Below are positions 7,464 to 16,521 of a stretch of 64,000 nt of DNA, piece after piece. The position numbers were made by a program, and so were the translations under genes. Under the pieces are notes generated by a model. It saw only the letters and a program-made list of their open reading frames with translations, did not search any database and had not been told where the DNA came from. Source of the stretch: Nocardioides abyssi (GTDB lineage: Bacteria; Actinomycetota; Actinomycetes; Propionibacteriales; Nocardioidaceae). Positions within the stretch are counted from its first letter, which is position 1, and every line of letters starts with the position of its first letter. The stretch covers positions 151,206 through 215,205 of the forward strand of contig NZ_JAUHJR010000006.1 in the NCBI RefSeq assembly GCF_030412915.1. The letters are read 5' to 3'.

Positions 7464-9731
7464 CGGAGAAGCCGCAACGGGCCCGACCGACGTGATCCGG
7501 TGCACGGCGAAGGTGCGGACGTCGTCGCTGCGCTGGTCGTGGGCGGTCAGCTGCCCGCCCTCGACCGAGACCGGGTGGACGACCCGCTCGGTGGAGGTGC
7601 CGTGGTTGTCGACGTAGGAGATGACGACCGACGTGCGGGTCTCGACGGCCTCGCGGAGCGCGGCGAGCGACCCGCTGGGGGACAGGGTGGCCGCGCCGGC
7701 GGGGCGGGCGCTCGCGGCGCGGTCACCGGCGCGGATCGCGGTGACGACGGAGCTCGCCGCGGCGGCGCGGTGGGCGGCGGTGCGGGCGCCGGCCGCGGAC
7801 GCGGTGCGGCGGTCCTTCGGGGTGCGGGCGCGCAGCACGTCGGGCCGCGCGACGTGGACGGTGCCGTCGGGCGCCTCGACGACCGGCGAGCCGCCGAGCT
7901 CGCGCAGCCGGGGGAGCAGCACGTCGAGCGGGGTGGTGGAGACCAGCACGGTCGGCGCGATCCGCCGCAGCCCGAGCCCGGCCGCCCGGGGGTGGTGCTC
8001 GAGCTCGGTCAGGGCCGACTCGTCGTCGGAGCGCAGGAACGCCTCGACCGCGCCCACGCGCACGGCGCCGTAGGTGCGGGCGGTGTCGTCGACGAGGTAC
8101 GTCAGCGGCTGGGGCACCGGCGTGCGCGACACCGATCCGACGAACTCGTGCAGCTCCACCGCCGTCCACCCCGAGTCCAGCGCGCGGCGCACCGACCCGG
8201 GCGTGAACCGGTAGACGGTCGCCCCGCCGCGCGACTCCACGTCGGCCACCAGCTGCAGCCGGCGCGCCAGCGACGACTCCAGCGGGCCGGGCGCGACCGC
8301 GGTCAGGTCGGCCTGGAGCAGCACGTGGTCGACCGGCTCGGGCAGCAGCCCGGCCAGCGCGGGGGCGGGGTCCTCGCCGTCCAGCAGCACCCGTGCGTAC
8401 GCCGCCAGCCCGCCGAGCCCGCACACCCCGAGCGCCGCGGCCTCGACGAGTGCCGCCGCGACCTGCTCGGCCCGCGTGCGGGGTCGTCGCGGGCGCCGCC
8501 AGGCGACGCACGCGACGACCGAGGGCGGGCCGGTGCCGGTGGCGACGACCTGCCCGGCCGGCAGCCCGGCGAGCACCTCGAGGGCCATCCGCCGGGTCTC
8601 GGCGGCGAGGCCGGAGGAGAGCTCGGGCTGGAGCGCGTTCCAGGCCTTGCCCTGCGGGTCGCGCTGCCCGACGAGGCTCGGCAGCCGGGAGGTGTCGAGC
8701 CAGGCGCGGGCGAGGTGGGCCCACCGGTCGGCGGCCTCGCGGGCCGACCAGGTGTCGACGAGGTCGGTGGGCACCCACGCCGGGTTGCCGTCGCGGTCGG
8801 CCGCGGTCGCGAGCAGCCCGGCGGCGTACGCGGTCTCCACCAGCAGCGCCGCCGTCGGCTCGTCGACGTGCAGCAGCGCCGCGGTCGCCTTGAGGTCGCG
8901 CACGCCGAGCCCGCCGCTGCGCAGCGCGGTCGGCGGGGCGGTGCCCCAGTGGTCGAGCAGCAGCTCCACCCGGCGCACGACCTCGAAGGCCGCGCCGGCT
9001 GCCGCCCGGTCCACCAGCGACGCCGAGCGCTCGGAGGTGGCGACCTCGGGGACCTCGTCGACCGGCTCGCGGGTGGTGCGGCCGCCGCGCAGCGCGAGGC
9101 CGACCTCGCCGGGGAGCACGACGGCGCCGGCGGTGCGGGGCACGAGCAGGCGCCGGGCGAGCAGCTCCTCGGCCGGGGTCGCGGCGTCGGCGACGCTGAC
9201 GTGGTGGCGCGAGCTGCCGGTGGTCGCCTCGCCACCCTGCTCGTCGACGTGCTCGAGCAGGGTGCGGGCGGCAGGGGAGAGCTCGCCGATGCGCCGCTCG
9301 ACCTCGGCGGGCGGCGGGGCGTCGGACGAGCGGGGGTGCAGGCCGCTGGTGCCGCCGTTGCGCACCCCGGCCATCGCCTCGGCGACCCCGGTCAGCGCGC
9401 GGACCCCGCCGGTGGACTCCCACGCGAGCGCGAGGTCGAGCAGCCGGTCGAGCGCCGTCGAGGTGGACTCCGGCGCGGCGTGCACGAGGGTCGCGAGTTC
9501 CTCTGGTGTGGTTTGACCTGCGACGACCAGGGCATCAAGCACACATAGCTCGAGCCTCGTGAGGCCGTCGAGCGCACGCATCAAGGACGAGCGAGTGGCC
9601 GCGCGGGACGCCAGCTGGCCGGAGTCATGAGGGGCAGGAGTGGCGAGATCGGGACGTTCGCGCAGGAGCCGGGACAGGCGCTCGTCGGACCAGCTGCGCA
9701 GCTGGTCGGCGAGCGAGCGGTGTCCGGGCAT
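7461..9731 (-). CDS. Helicase-associated domain protein (XPB N-terminal-like, WYL-like C-terminus)
   Basis: A large 756-residue protein without an ATPase. The N-terminal half is Ala/Leu-rich with winged-helix-like segments ([40 protein letters not shown]). The centre (about 480-640) matches the Helicase_C_3/XPB-Ssl2 N-terminal family, with [35 protein letters not shown] and [15 protein letters not shown]. The last 70 residues resemble a WYL ligand-binding domain ([28 protein letters not shown]). The family is regularly found near actinobacterial XPB helicases, so it may load or regulate the neighbouring helicase; that is inference. ATG start at 9729-9731 has TAGCGT 7 nt upstream and faces the PP2C gene across only 24 bp. 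Confidence 0.85.
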   Translation of the reverse strand: MPGHRSLADQLRSWSDERLSRLLRERPDLATPAPHDSGQLASRAATRSSLMRALDGLTRLELCVLDALVVAGQTTPEELATLVHAAPESTSTALDRLLDLALAWESTGGVRALTGVAEAMAGVRNGGTSGLHPRSSDAPPPAEVERRIGELSPAARTLLEHVDEQGGEATTGSSRHHVSVADAATPAEELLARRLLVPRTAGAVVLPGEVGLALRGGRTTREPVDEVPEVATSERSASLVDRAAAGAAFEVVRRVELLLDHWGTAPPTALRSGGLGVRDLKATAALLHVDEPTAALLVETAYAAGLLATAADRDGNPAWVPTDLVDTWSAREAADRWAHLARAWLDTSRLPSLVGQRDPQGKAWNALQPELSSGLAAETRRMALEVLAGLPAGQVVATGTGPPSVVACVAWRRPRRPRTRAEQVAAALVEAAALGVCGLGGLAAYARVLLDGEDPAPALAGLLPEPVDHVLLQADLTAVAPGPLESSLARRLQLVADVESRGGATVYRFTPGSVRRALDSGWTAVELHEFVGSVSRTPVPQPLTYLVDDTARTYGAVRVGAVEAFLRSDDESALTELEHHPRAAGLGLRRIAPTVLVSTTPLDVLLPRLRELGGSPVVEAPDGTVHVARPDVLRARTPKDRRTASAAGARTAAHRAAAASSVVTAIRAGDRAASARPAGAATLSPSGSLAALREAVETRTSVVISYVDNHGTSTERVVHPVSVEGGQLTAHDQRSDDVRTFAVHRITSVGPVAASP

Positions 9732-9738
9732 CCCCCCA

Positions 9739-9748
9739 ACGCTAGCGA
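9739..9748. promoter_or_regulatory. Overlapping divergent -10 boxes around CGCTAGCG
   Basis: Plus strand: TAGCGA (9743-9748), 7 nt before GTG 9756. Minus strand: TAGCGT (9744-9739), 7 nt before ATG 9731. The two hexamers share their TA step, so the polymerases of the two genes must compete or alternate. Confidence 0.55.
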
Positions 9749-9755
9749 GCCGCCC

Positions 9756-10577
9756 GTGAAGGCCGTCGAGCTCCACCACGGGGCGGCCACCGACGTCGGG
9801 CTGGTGCGCGAGGTCAACGAGGACTCCTACCTCGCCGCCCCGCCGGTCTTCGTCGTCGCCGACGGGATGGGCGGCCACGAGGGCGGCGACGTCGCGAGCG
9901 CGATCGTGGTCGAGGAGTTCGGCCGCCTCGCGGACGCGGGCTACGACCCCGCGCACGGCACCGAGGTCATCGCGGGGACGCTGCGCGACTGCCAGCAGCG
10001 GATCGCCGAGTACGGCGCGGCGCAGCGCGCCCGAGGCGCCTCGCGCTTCCACGCCGGCACGACCGCCGTGGTCGCGCTGCTGGTCGAGGACCAGGGCGAG
10101 CCGAAGTGGCTGCTGGCCAACCTCGGCGACTCCCGCATCTACCGCTTCACCGAGGGCCGCCTCGAGCAGGTCAGCGTCGACCACAGCGTCGTGCAGGAGC
10201 TCGTCGAGGCCGGCGCGATCACCGAGGACGACGCCGCGGTCCACCCCGAGCGGCACGTGATCACCCGCGCCCTCGGTGGTCCGGACGCCGCCGAGGCCGA
10301 CTACTTCCTGCTGCCGCTGGCCTCGGTCGAGCGGCTCGTGCTGTGCTCCGACGGCATCACCGGCATGGTCGACGACGCGCACATCGCCGAGATCCTGGCC
10401 GCCGCCGACGACCCCCGTGACGCGGCCGACCAGCTCGTCGGCGCCGCGCTCGCGGGCGGGGGCAAGGACAACGCGACCGTCGTCGTCGTCGATGTGGTGG
10501 GATTGGTCAGCGAGTTCTCCTACGACTCCGACGCCCAACGGGTGAGTCTCGAGCAGAAATTGGGGGCCCTGCCGTGA
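9756..10577 (+). CDS. PP2C-family serine/threonine protein phosphatase
   Basis: Metal-dependent PPM/PP2C phosphatase of 273 residues that removes phosphate from Ser/Thr residues. Motifs: VREVNEDSY (Asp23), [11 protein letters not shown] (Asp36), [21 protein letters not shown] and [11 protein letters not shown], which supply the bimetal-site aspartates and the phosphate-binding Arg region. No membrane segment is present. It is first of three tightly linked genes: its stop overlaps the GTG of the FHA gene by three bases. FHA domains bind phosphothreonine, so the operon looks like a reader/eraser set; no kinase gene lies in the window. GTG 9756 was chosen from the -10 box at 9743. Confidence 0.9.
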   Translation: MKAVELHHGAATDVGLVREVNEDSYLAAPPVFVVADGMGGHEGGDVASAIVVEEFGRLADAGYDPAHGTEVIAGTLRDCQQRIAEYGAAQRARGASRFHAGTTAVVALLVEDQGEPKWLLANLGDSRIYRFTEGRLEQVSVDHSVVQELVEAGAITEDDAAVHPERHVITRALGGPDAAEADYFLLPLASVERLVLCSDGITGMVDDAHIAEILAAADDPRDAADQLVGAALAGGGKDNATVVVVDVVGLVSEFSYDSDAQRVSLEQKLGALP

Positions 10578-11809
10578 GCGAGCAGACGACCCGGTCCTAC
10601 CGGCCGGGAGAGTGGTACGGCGTGCTGGGCGACCGCACCGTCCTCCTCCTCCCGCCCGAGGAACGGTCCCGCGCGGCCGCGCTGTGGGCGCTGGTCGACG
10701 CCGGCACCCCGGCCGACGACCTCGTCGACGCGCTGATCTCCGGCGGGCTCGCGGCGCTGCCGGCCTTCGTGCTCGCCACCACCGCCGACGACGGCGCCAC
10801 CCGCCTCCTCGTGCGTGGCCGGGTGCGCGTGAGCGTCGTCGCGGATGACGAGACGGTCGAGGTCGACGGCGCGTCGGCGACCACCTGGGTCGAGCGGTCC
10901 TGGGTGCGTGTCTCGGCGCTCTCGGTGGTCCTCGACGAGCGCCCGTCCGGGCCGGACCTGCTGGCCACCACCGGCCTGGTGCGGGTCTCCCGCCTCCAGG
11001 AGCCGGCCGAGGCGGTCGGCACCGGGCCCGCTGTGGCCGCGACGGCCGACGAGCCCGACGACTTTGGCCCCGAGCACGAGACCGAGCTGGGCGAGGTCGA
11101 CGACGACGAGGACGACGAGCCGCCGACGACGGACGTCCCCGTCGTGCCGCCGCCCCCCGCGCCGCCCGCCCCGCCGGCCGCGCCCCCCGCCGACCTCCCG
11201 CCGCCCCCGCCCGGCCCGCCGCCGGCGGCCCCGCCCGCACGGCCCTCGGCGCCCCCGTCCGTGGCTGCCGTCCCGCCGCCCCCGCCGGCCGGACCCCCGG
11301 TGCCGCCGCCCCCGCCGGCCCGCCCCGCCGAGGACGACCCCAAGGCCGACGCCGACCACGACGGCGAGACGCAGATCGGCGCGCTGGACCCGACGCCGTT
11401 CGAGCGGCGCCCCTCCGGCATCCCCGGCCAGCCTCAGGCGCCGGCGGTGACCTCGCGCCCGGTGGCGCGGCTGGTCATCTCCCACGGCGAGACCGTCGAC
11501 GTCGACCGCGCGGTGCTGGTCGGTCGCGCACCGGAGGCCCGGCGGTTCACCTCCACCGAGCAGCCGCGCCTGGTGACCGTGCCCAGCCCGCAGCAGGAGA
11601 TCTCCTCGACCCACCTCGAGGTGCGTCCCGGCTCCGGCGCCGACCACGGCCTCGCGGTCGTCACCGACCTCGGCTCGACCAACGGCACCGTGCTCGTCCA
11701 GCCCGGTCTCGGCCCCGAGGACCTCCAGGCGGGCGTCGCGGTCCAGCTCATCCCCGGCGCGGTCATCGACCTGGGTGACGGGGTCACCATCCAGGTCGCC
11801 AAGCCCTGA
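10574..11809 (+). CDS. FHA domain protein with proline-rich linker
   Basis: A 411-residue cytoplasmic protein in three parts. The N-terminal domain (1-150) is unassigned and beta-rich, with [15 protein letters not shown]. An acidic stretch (170-190, [11 protein letters not shown]) leads into a long Pro/Ala linker (190-255). The C-terminal FHA domain (about 295-405) shows the fold signatures [18 protein letters not shown] and [10 protein letters not shown], normally used to bind phosphothreonine peptides. Start GTG at 10574 overlaps the PP2C stop; the stop TGA overlaps the ATG of the next gene by one base. Likely acts with the phosphatase and the membrane FHA protein in one signalling complex (inference). 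Confidence 0.85.
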   Translation: MSEQTTRSYRPGEWYGVLGDRTVLLLPPEERSRAAALWALVDAGTPADDLVDALISGGLAALPAFVLATTADDGATRLLVRGRVRVSVVADDETVEVDGASATTWVERSWVRVSALSVVLDERPSGPDLLATTGLVRVSRLQEPAEAVGTGPAVAATADEPDDFGPEHETELGEVDDDEDDEPPTTDVPVVPPPPAPPAPPAAPPADLPPPPPGPPPAAPPARPSAPPSVAAVPPPPPAGPPVPPPPPARPAEDDPKADADHDGETQIGALDPTPFERRPSGIPGQPQAPAVTSRPVARLVISHGETVDVDRAVLVGRAPEARRFTSTEQPRLVTVPSPQQEISSTHLEVRPGSGADHGLAVVTDLGSTNGTVLVQPGLGPEDLQAGVAVQLIPGAVIDLGDGVTIQVAKP

Positions 11810-13194
11810 TGGCCGCCCCGGACGCTGCGACGACGTACCCCGCAGCCGAGCTCGACCGGCGGTTCTACGCCTTCACCGTCGACCGCCTCGTCGCGTGGGG
11901 CGCGTACGCCGTCGCGGCGCTCGCCGCGTGGTGGTTCCTCCTCGACCGCGGACGCACCGGCGCGGGCATCGGCGTCATCGTCGGCACCGTCGTGCTGGTC
12001 TCCCTCGTCTTCTCCCTCCTGCTCGGCCTGCGCGGCACCTCGCCGGGGCGCGCCCTGCTCGGCCTGCGGGTCGTCCACGACGCCACGGGCACGCCGATCG
12101 GCGTGCCGGCCGCCATGCTGCGCTCGCTCGTCCTCGGTGTCGCCGCGCTGCCGACCTTCGGGTTCGGGCTGGGGATGCTCGCGTGGACCGCGGTCATGGA
12201 CGGCACCGGCCGGCGCCGCGGCGCGCACGACCGGCTGACCCACGCCGTCGTCGTCGACGTCCGCCCCGCGCCGGTGGTCGTCGAGGAGGTCGCCGCCTCG
12301 CCCCGGCAGGTCGTCAACCTGACCGCCATGCGGCTCGTTCCCGCGCCGCCCCCCGGCGTCACCACGCCGGCCGCGCCGCCGCGCACGCCGCGACCGGCCG
12401 CCCCGCAGCCGTCCGTCGCCCCGCACCCGGTCGTCCCGGCCACGCCCGCCCCCCGCTCCGCGCCCGTCCCCGCGCCGGCCACCCCCGCTCGCGGCACGGC
12501 CACGCCGAGCACGCCCCCGCCCGCGAGCCCGCCCCCGGCAGGTCCGGCGTCCGCCGCGTCCCCGGCGGCCCCCGCCGCGGGAGCGCCCACCGGCCCGCCG
12601 CCCCCGCCGCCGGCCAAGCGCCGCAAGCTCGGCCCGCCGCTGGTCGACGCGCCCGCCCCCTCGGCGGAGGAGGTCGGCACGATCGGCCAGCACACCCCCG
12701 CCCCGGCCCACGCGGCGCCGACGCACGCCGACGACGCCTCGGGCACCACGCCCGCCCCGGCCGTGACGCCGGCCCCGGCCCAGACACCGACCCCGACGCC
12801 AGCGACGGGCGGCCACACCACCGCCGAGCGCACGGTGATCCGCGCGGCCGGGGACGGCCCGGCCCGCTGGCGGGTCGCCTTCGACAGCGGCGAGTCGTTC
12901 GTGGTCGAGGGCCTCCTGCTGGTCGGTCGCCGACCCGAGGCGCGTCCGGGCGAGCCGGTGCGCCACCTGGTGCCGCTGCGCTCCTCCGACATGTCGCTGT
13001 CCAAGACCCACGCCCAGCTGCAGGTCGCGGCCGACGGGGTCCTGGTCGTCATGGACCGCGGCTCGACCAACGGCTCGGTGCTGGTGCGCCAGGGCGTCTC
13101 GCGCGCGCTGTCGGCCGGCAAGCCGGCGACGCTGCTGCCCGGTGACCTCGTCCGCTTCGGCGACCGGCAGATGACGGTCGCCAAGGAGGGCTGA
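11809..13194 (+). CDS. RDD membrane domain / FHA domain fusion protein
   Basis: A 461-residue protein with an N-terminal RDD domain (about 15-150): DRRFYAFTVDRLVAW, then hydrophobic segments near 24-46, 50-72 and 100-125. A Pro/Ala-rich linker of about 180 residues follows. The C-terminal FHA domain (about 350-461) contains GLLLVGRRPEAR, SKTHAQL and DRGSTNGSVL. It would place a phosphothreonine reader at the inner face of the membrane. Overlaps the preceding FHA gene by one base. The two FHA domains resemble each other ([10 protein letters not shown] versus LLVGRRPEAR), suggesting an old duplication within the operon. Confidence 0.85.
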   Translation: MAAPDAATTYPAAELDRRFYAFTVDRLVAWGAYAVAALAAWWFLLDRGRTGAGIGVIVGTVVLVSLVFSLLLGLRGTSPGRALLGLRVVHDATGTPIGVPAAMLRSLVLGVAALPTFGFGLGMLAWTAVMDGTGRRRGAHDRLTHAVVVDVRPAPVVVEEVAASPRQVVNLTAMRLVPAPPPGVTTPAAPPRTPRPAAPQPSVAPHPVVPATPAPRSAPVPAPATPARGTATPSTPPPASPPPAGPASAASPAAPAAGAPTGPPPPPPAKRRKLGPPLVDAPAPSAEEVGTIGQHTPAPAHAAPTHADDASGTTPAPAVTPAPAQTPTPTPATGGHTTAERTVIRAAGDGPARWRVAFDSGESFVVEGLLLVGRRPEARPGEPVRHLVPLRSSDMSLSKTHAQLQVAADGVLVVMDRGSTNGSVLVRQGVSRALSAGKPATLLPGDLVRFGDRQMTVAKEG

Positions 13195-13197
13195 GCG

Positions 13198-13812
13198 GTG
13201 GCCGACGGCCTGGTCTGGTACGTCTCGTACGGGTCCAACATGGCCGCCGACCGGCTCGCCTGCTACCTCGAGGGCGGCTGCCCGCCGGGCGGCAGCCGGC
13301 GCAACCCGGGCGCCCGCGACACCACCCCGCCGCTGCGCAGCAGGGCGGTGGACCTGCCCGGCACGACGTACTTCGCCGGCCGCTCGCCGCAGTGGGGTGG
13401 GGGTGTCGCGTTCTACGACCACGCGACGCCCGGGCGCACCGCCGCCCGCGCCTACCTGGTGACCGCGGCCCAGCTCGCCGACATCGCCGCGCAGGAGATG
13501 TACCGCGTCCCGGCCGACGGCGACCCGATCGAGCAGCTCGTTCTCGACCCGCTCGACGGCGGGCGCCACGAGGTCGGTCCGGGGCACTACGAGACCCTCG
13601 TCGAGGTGGGGGAGGCCGACGGGCACCCGCTGCTGACCTTCACCGCCCCGCACGGTGCCGACGCGGTCGAGCACACCCGGCCCGCGGACGCCTACCTCGC
13701 GGTGATGGCCACCGGGCTGCGCGAGTCCCGCGGCTGGTCCGCCGACGAGGTGGCGGCGTACCTCGCCTCCCTCCAGCCCGGGCTCGACCCACGGGCGGCC
13801 CTGAACCCCTAG
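13198..13812 (+). CDS. Gamma-glutamylcyclotransferase-fold protein
   Basis: A 204-residue protein with the GGCT/AIG2-like signature YVSYGSNM near the N-terminus (about 7-14), which forms the substrate loop in gamma-glutamylcyclotransferases. Several actinobacterial relatives are mislabelled histone deacetylase; nothing here supports that name. The substrate is unknown; glutathione-type chemistry is unlikely in an organism expected to use mycothiol. GTG start 13198 has a good AAGGAGGG ribosome site and lies 3 nt after the RDD-FHA stop, so it may extend that operon. Its TAG stop (13810-13812) is also the first half of the next gene's -10 box. Confidence 0.65.
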   Translation: MADGLVWYVSYGSNMAADRLACYLEGGCPPGGSRRNPGARDTTPPLRSRAVDLPGTTYFAGRSPQWGGGVAFYDHATPGRTAARAYLVTAAQLADIAAQEMYRVPADGDPIEQLVLDPLDGGRHEVGPGHYETLVEVGEADGHPLLTFTAPHGADAVEHTRPADAYLAVMATGLRESRGWSADEVAAYLASLQPGLDPRAALNP

Positions 13813-13815
13813 ATT
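13810..13815 (+). promoter_or_regulatory. -10 box TAGATT overlapping a stop codon
   Basis: TAGATT, 7 nt before the ATG at 13823. Its first three bases are the TAG stop of the upstream gene. Confidence 0.55.
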
Positions 13816-13822
13816 CGCCCCC

Positions 13823-14230
13823 ATGAGCTTCGAGCACCAGGAGTCCGCGACCTGCGCCGCCCCGCCCGCCGCCGTCTGGGCGCTGTGGTCCGACGTCGGC
13901 AGCTGGTCGACGTGGGACCCGGCGGTCGAGGCGGTGGCGCTGGAGGGCCACTTCGCCGAGGGGGCGGCCGGGACGATGCGGCTGGCCGGCGGCATCGACG
14001 TGCCGTTCGTCCTCGACGTCGTCGAGCCCGGCGCGCGCTACCTCGACCGGCTCACGATGGGCGAGCTGGTCATCGCCATCGACCACGAGGTCCGCGCCGA
14101 GGGCGATGGGGCGGTGGTCACGGTCTCGACGACGATCACCGGTCCCGGCGCCGGCGACATCGGCCCGATGGTCACCCGGGACGCCCCGGTCGCGCTCGAG
14201 CGCCTGACCGCGATGGCCGAGGGGCGCTGA
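13823..14230 (+). CDS. SRPBCC (polyketide cyclase-like) family protein
   Basis: A 135-residue START/SRPBCC-fold protein: ESATCAAPPAAVWALWSDVGSWSTWDP at the N-terminus is the typical first strand and helix of these ligand-binding proteins, and VTRDAPVALERLTAMAE forms the long C-terminal helix. Ligand and role are unknown; many members bind hydrophobic molecules. Start ATG lies 10 nt after the preceding stop with its own probable leaderless promoter. It converges on the subtilase gene. Confidence 0.8.
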   Translation: MSFEHQESATCAAPPAAVWALWSDVGSWSTWDPAVEAVALEGHFAEGAAGTMRLAGGIDVPFVLDVVEPGARYLDRLTMGELVIAIDHEVRAEGDGAVVTVSTTITGPGAGDIGPMVTRDAPVALERLTAMAEGR

Positions 14231-14245
14231 CCCCTCGGCGGGACG

Positions 14246-16402
14246 TCACCGTCCGCTGACCGCCACCGGCACCCGGGTGGTCGTGCCGGACCCACCGCGC
14301 CACACGACGTACCCGTCGTCGGGGCGGCGCGGTCCCAGCACCGTCACGGTGTAGGTCGCGCTCGCACCCGGGCCGAGCCGGACCGCCGCCGGCCGCACCT
14401 GCACCCGGCCGGCGAAGCCGACCGCCCGGGAGGAGAAGTAGCGCGCGCGGCCGGTCACGTTCGTGACCGTGCGGGTCGCGGTGGTGGCGCCGGGGCCGAG
14501 CAGGACCGAGGGCGTGTTGAGCTCGCCGTCGAGCTCGCTGTCCAACCAGGCGCGGTAGTCGCCCGGCCGCACCAGGTGCACCAGGCCCGGGCGGCCCGCC
14601 CGGTCGGGCTGCACCCGGCCGGCGCCCGCGCGCAGCACGGGTGCGTCGAGCCGCGCGGCGGTCGTCGCGATCGCCGAGCGCACCGCGGCCTCGCTCCAGG
14701 TGGGGTGGCGGTGGCGCAGCACGGCGGCCAGCCCGGCGACGTACGCCGTCGCGGCCGACGTGCCCGAGGTCAGGTCCCAGGCCGCGGCCCGGCTGTTCGC
14801 GGGGACCGCCGACAGCACGCCGCTGCCCGGGGCGACGACGTCGGGCTTGACCAGGCCGCCGGACGGGTCGCCCCCGGCCGACCACGGCACGACCCGGTCC
14901 GGGGCCGGGGCGGTGCCGGACGGGCGCAGCGCGACGCGGCCCTCCGGGTTCGCGGTGAGCCAGCGGCGCAGGGCGCGGCCGTCGCGGCGGTCGAGGTGGA
15001 CGGTGGGCACGGCGTGGAAGTCGGCGTCGGTCGAGCCGCGGCGCACGTTGACCAGCACCATGCCGGCGCCGTCGGCGAGCTCGACGGCGCGGGACTTCTC
15101 GACGCGGGCGACCCGCCCGCCCCGCTCGCACACGACGACCCGGCCGGCCACCGCAGCGGCGTCCAGGCTGCCGGGGGCGCACACGCGCGCCCGGCCAGGG
15201 CCGGCCGAGGGGGCAGCGACGTCGATGGCGCGCACGACCCGGGTGGGCCCGACCGCGCGGGGCGTGGAGGTGGCTCCGGTCAGCACCGGTCCGCCGTCGG
15301 CGACGACCCGGCCGCGTCGCTGCGGGCCGGCCGCCCCACCGACGGTGGTGACCCACGGGCCGGGGTGCGCGGCGTACGACGTCGCGGCGTCGTTGCCCGC
15401 GGCGGCCACGACCACCACGTCGGCCTCGGCGGCCCCGAGCAGCGCGCGCTCCAGGGTGTCGAAGCGGTCGTCGCCCCCGACCGCGAGGCTGAGCACGTCG
15501 ACCCCCTCGGAGACGGCCCGGTCGACCGCGGCCACCAGGTCGGAGGTCGCGCAGCCGTCGTCACGAGGGTCCGGCGCGGTCCAGCAGGCCTTGTAGACGG
15601 CGAGCCGGGCCTGCGGCGCGACGCCGCCGAACCGGCCCACCTCGCGGCGGCCCACCCGCACCGTGACGTCGCTGTTGCCGGCGGCGATCGAGGCGAGCCG
15701 GGTGCCGTGGCCGCTGTCGTCGCGCGGGCTCAGCGAGGCGCCCGAGCGCACGGCGTCCGCCCCGAAACCGCGGACGAACCAGTGCGCGCCGACGACCTTG
15801 CGGTCGCACCGCTCGCGCGGCCAGGCGTCGGCGACCGAGCAGGCGCCGCGGAAGTCCTTCGCCGCCCGCCCCAGCCGGTGGGAACCGGAGAAGACGGGGC
15901 TCTCGGGCGCCAGCCCGGAGTCGACCATGCCGATGACGACCCCGGCGCCGCCTCGACGACCGGCGCGGCCGAGGTCGGGGGAGCCGGTCGCGGCCGTCCG
16001 CGCCAGCGCCGTCCGGGCCGCCAGCGGGCGCACCCGGTCGCGCTCGACCGTCGCCACGTCGGGGTCGGCGCGCAGCACGGCGGCCTGGGCGGGGGTGAGC
16101 CGGGCGGCGAAGCCGTTGAGCGTCGTCGTCCAGCGGTACGTCGGGTCGTCGGCGCCGGCCGCCGCGAGCAGGGCGTCCTGCTGGCGGAGCATCGCGACGC
16201 GCACGGAGGAGTCGGGGAGCGGGCCGCGGTAGCCGGCCACGCCCGGGCCGGTCAGCGTCACCAGGTGCAGCGGGGGAGCGGCCGCGGCCTCGAAGGCCAG
16301 GTCGTCGGCGGACGCGGGCGTGGTCAGCGCGGCGGGCACCAGGCCGGCCGCCACCAGGGCGGGCAGGGCCACGGCCGCGGCCAGCAGGCGTCGTACCCGC
16401 AT
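14246..16402 (-). CDS. Secreted subtilisin-like serine protease (S8 family)
   Basis: A 718-residue exported protease. Signal peptide at 1-32 (hydrophobic core LLAAAVALPALVAAGLVPAAL, cut near PASA-D). An inhibitor_I9-like propeptide follows (about 60-125, ending RADPDVATVERDRV). Catalytic triad: Asp161 (GMVDSGLAPE), His232 (DSGHGTRLASIAAG) and Ser549 (TSGTSAATAYVAGL), with oxyanion Asn337 (AAAGNDA). A PA-like insert (about 385-480) interrupts the catalytic domain, as in plant-cucumisin-type subtilases. A C-terminal Fn3-like domain (about 620-718) closes the protein. Probably autoprocessed outside the cell. ATG start has a GGGAGGGA ribosome site 6 nt upstream, unlike its leaderless neighbours. 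Confidence 0.92.
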   Translation of the reverse strand: MRVRRLLAAAVALPALVAAGLVPAALTTPASADDLAFEAAAAPPLHLVTLTGPGVAGYRGPLPDSSVRVAMLRQQDALLAAAGADDPTYRWTTTLNGFAARLTPAQAAVLRADPDVATVERDRVRPLAARTALARTAATGSPDLGRAGRRGGAGVVIGMVDSGLAPESPVFSGSHRLGRAAKDFRGACSVADAWPRERCDRKVVGAHWFVRGFGADAVRSGASLSPRDDSGHGTRLASIAAGNSDVTVRVGRREVGRFGGVAPQARLAVYKACWTAPDPRDDGCATSDLVAAVDRAVSEGVDVLSLAVGGDDRFDTLERALLGAAEADVVVVAAAGNDAATSYAAHPGPWVTTVGGAAGPQRRGRVVADGGPVLTGATSTPRAVGPTRVVRAIDVAAPSAGPGRARVCAPGSLDAAAVAGRVVVCERGGRVARVEKSRAVELADGAGMVLVNVRRGSTDADFHAVPTVHLDRRDGRALRRWLTANPEGRVALRPSGTAPAPDRVVPWSAGGDPSGGLVKPDVVAPGSGVLSAVPANSRAAAWDLTSGTSAATAYVAGLAAVLRHRHPTWSEAAVRSAIATTAARLDAPVLRAGAGRVQPDRAGRPGLVHLVRPGDYRAWLDSELDGELNTPSVLLGPGATTATRTVTNVTGRARYFSSRAVGFAGRVQVRPAAVRLGPGASATYTVTVLGPRRPDDGYVVWRGGSGTTTRVPVAVSGR

Positions 16403-16509
16403 CGTGCGTCCCTCCCGTCCCAGCAGTCGTCTCGAAGTCGTCCATTGTGGACCACCGGGCGAGGCCGCGGGCGCGAACGGTCCGTCCTGGGGACGGGACG
16501 GACCCCGGC

Positions 16510-16515
16510 TACCCT
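16510..16515 (+). promoter_or_regulatory. -10 box TACCCT of leaderless promoter (HAD gene)
   Basis: TACCCT with spacer CGCCGC before the GTG at 16522; no Shine-Dalgarno is present. Confidence 0.5.
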
Positions 16516-16521
16516 CGCCGC

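Noticed and set aside
13198-13812. Histone deacetylase annotation for the YGSNM protein
   Set aside because: No deacetylase metal-binding motif is visible; the YGSNM start fits a gamma-glutamylcyclotransferase fold.
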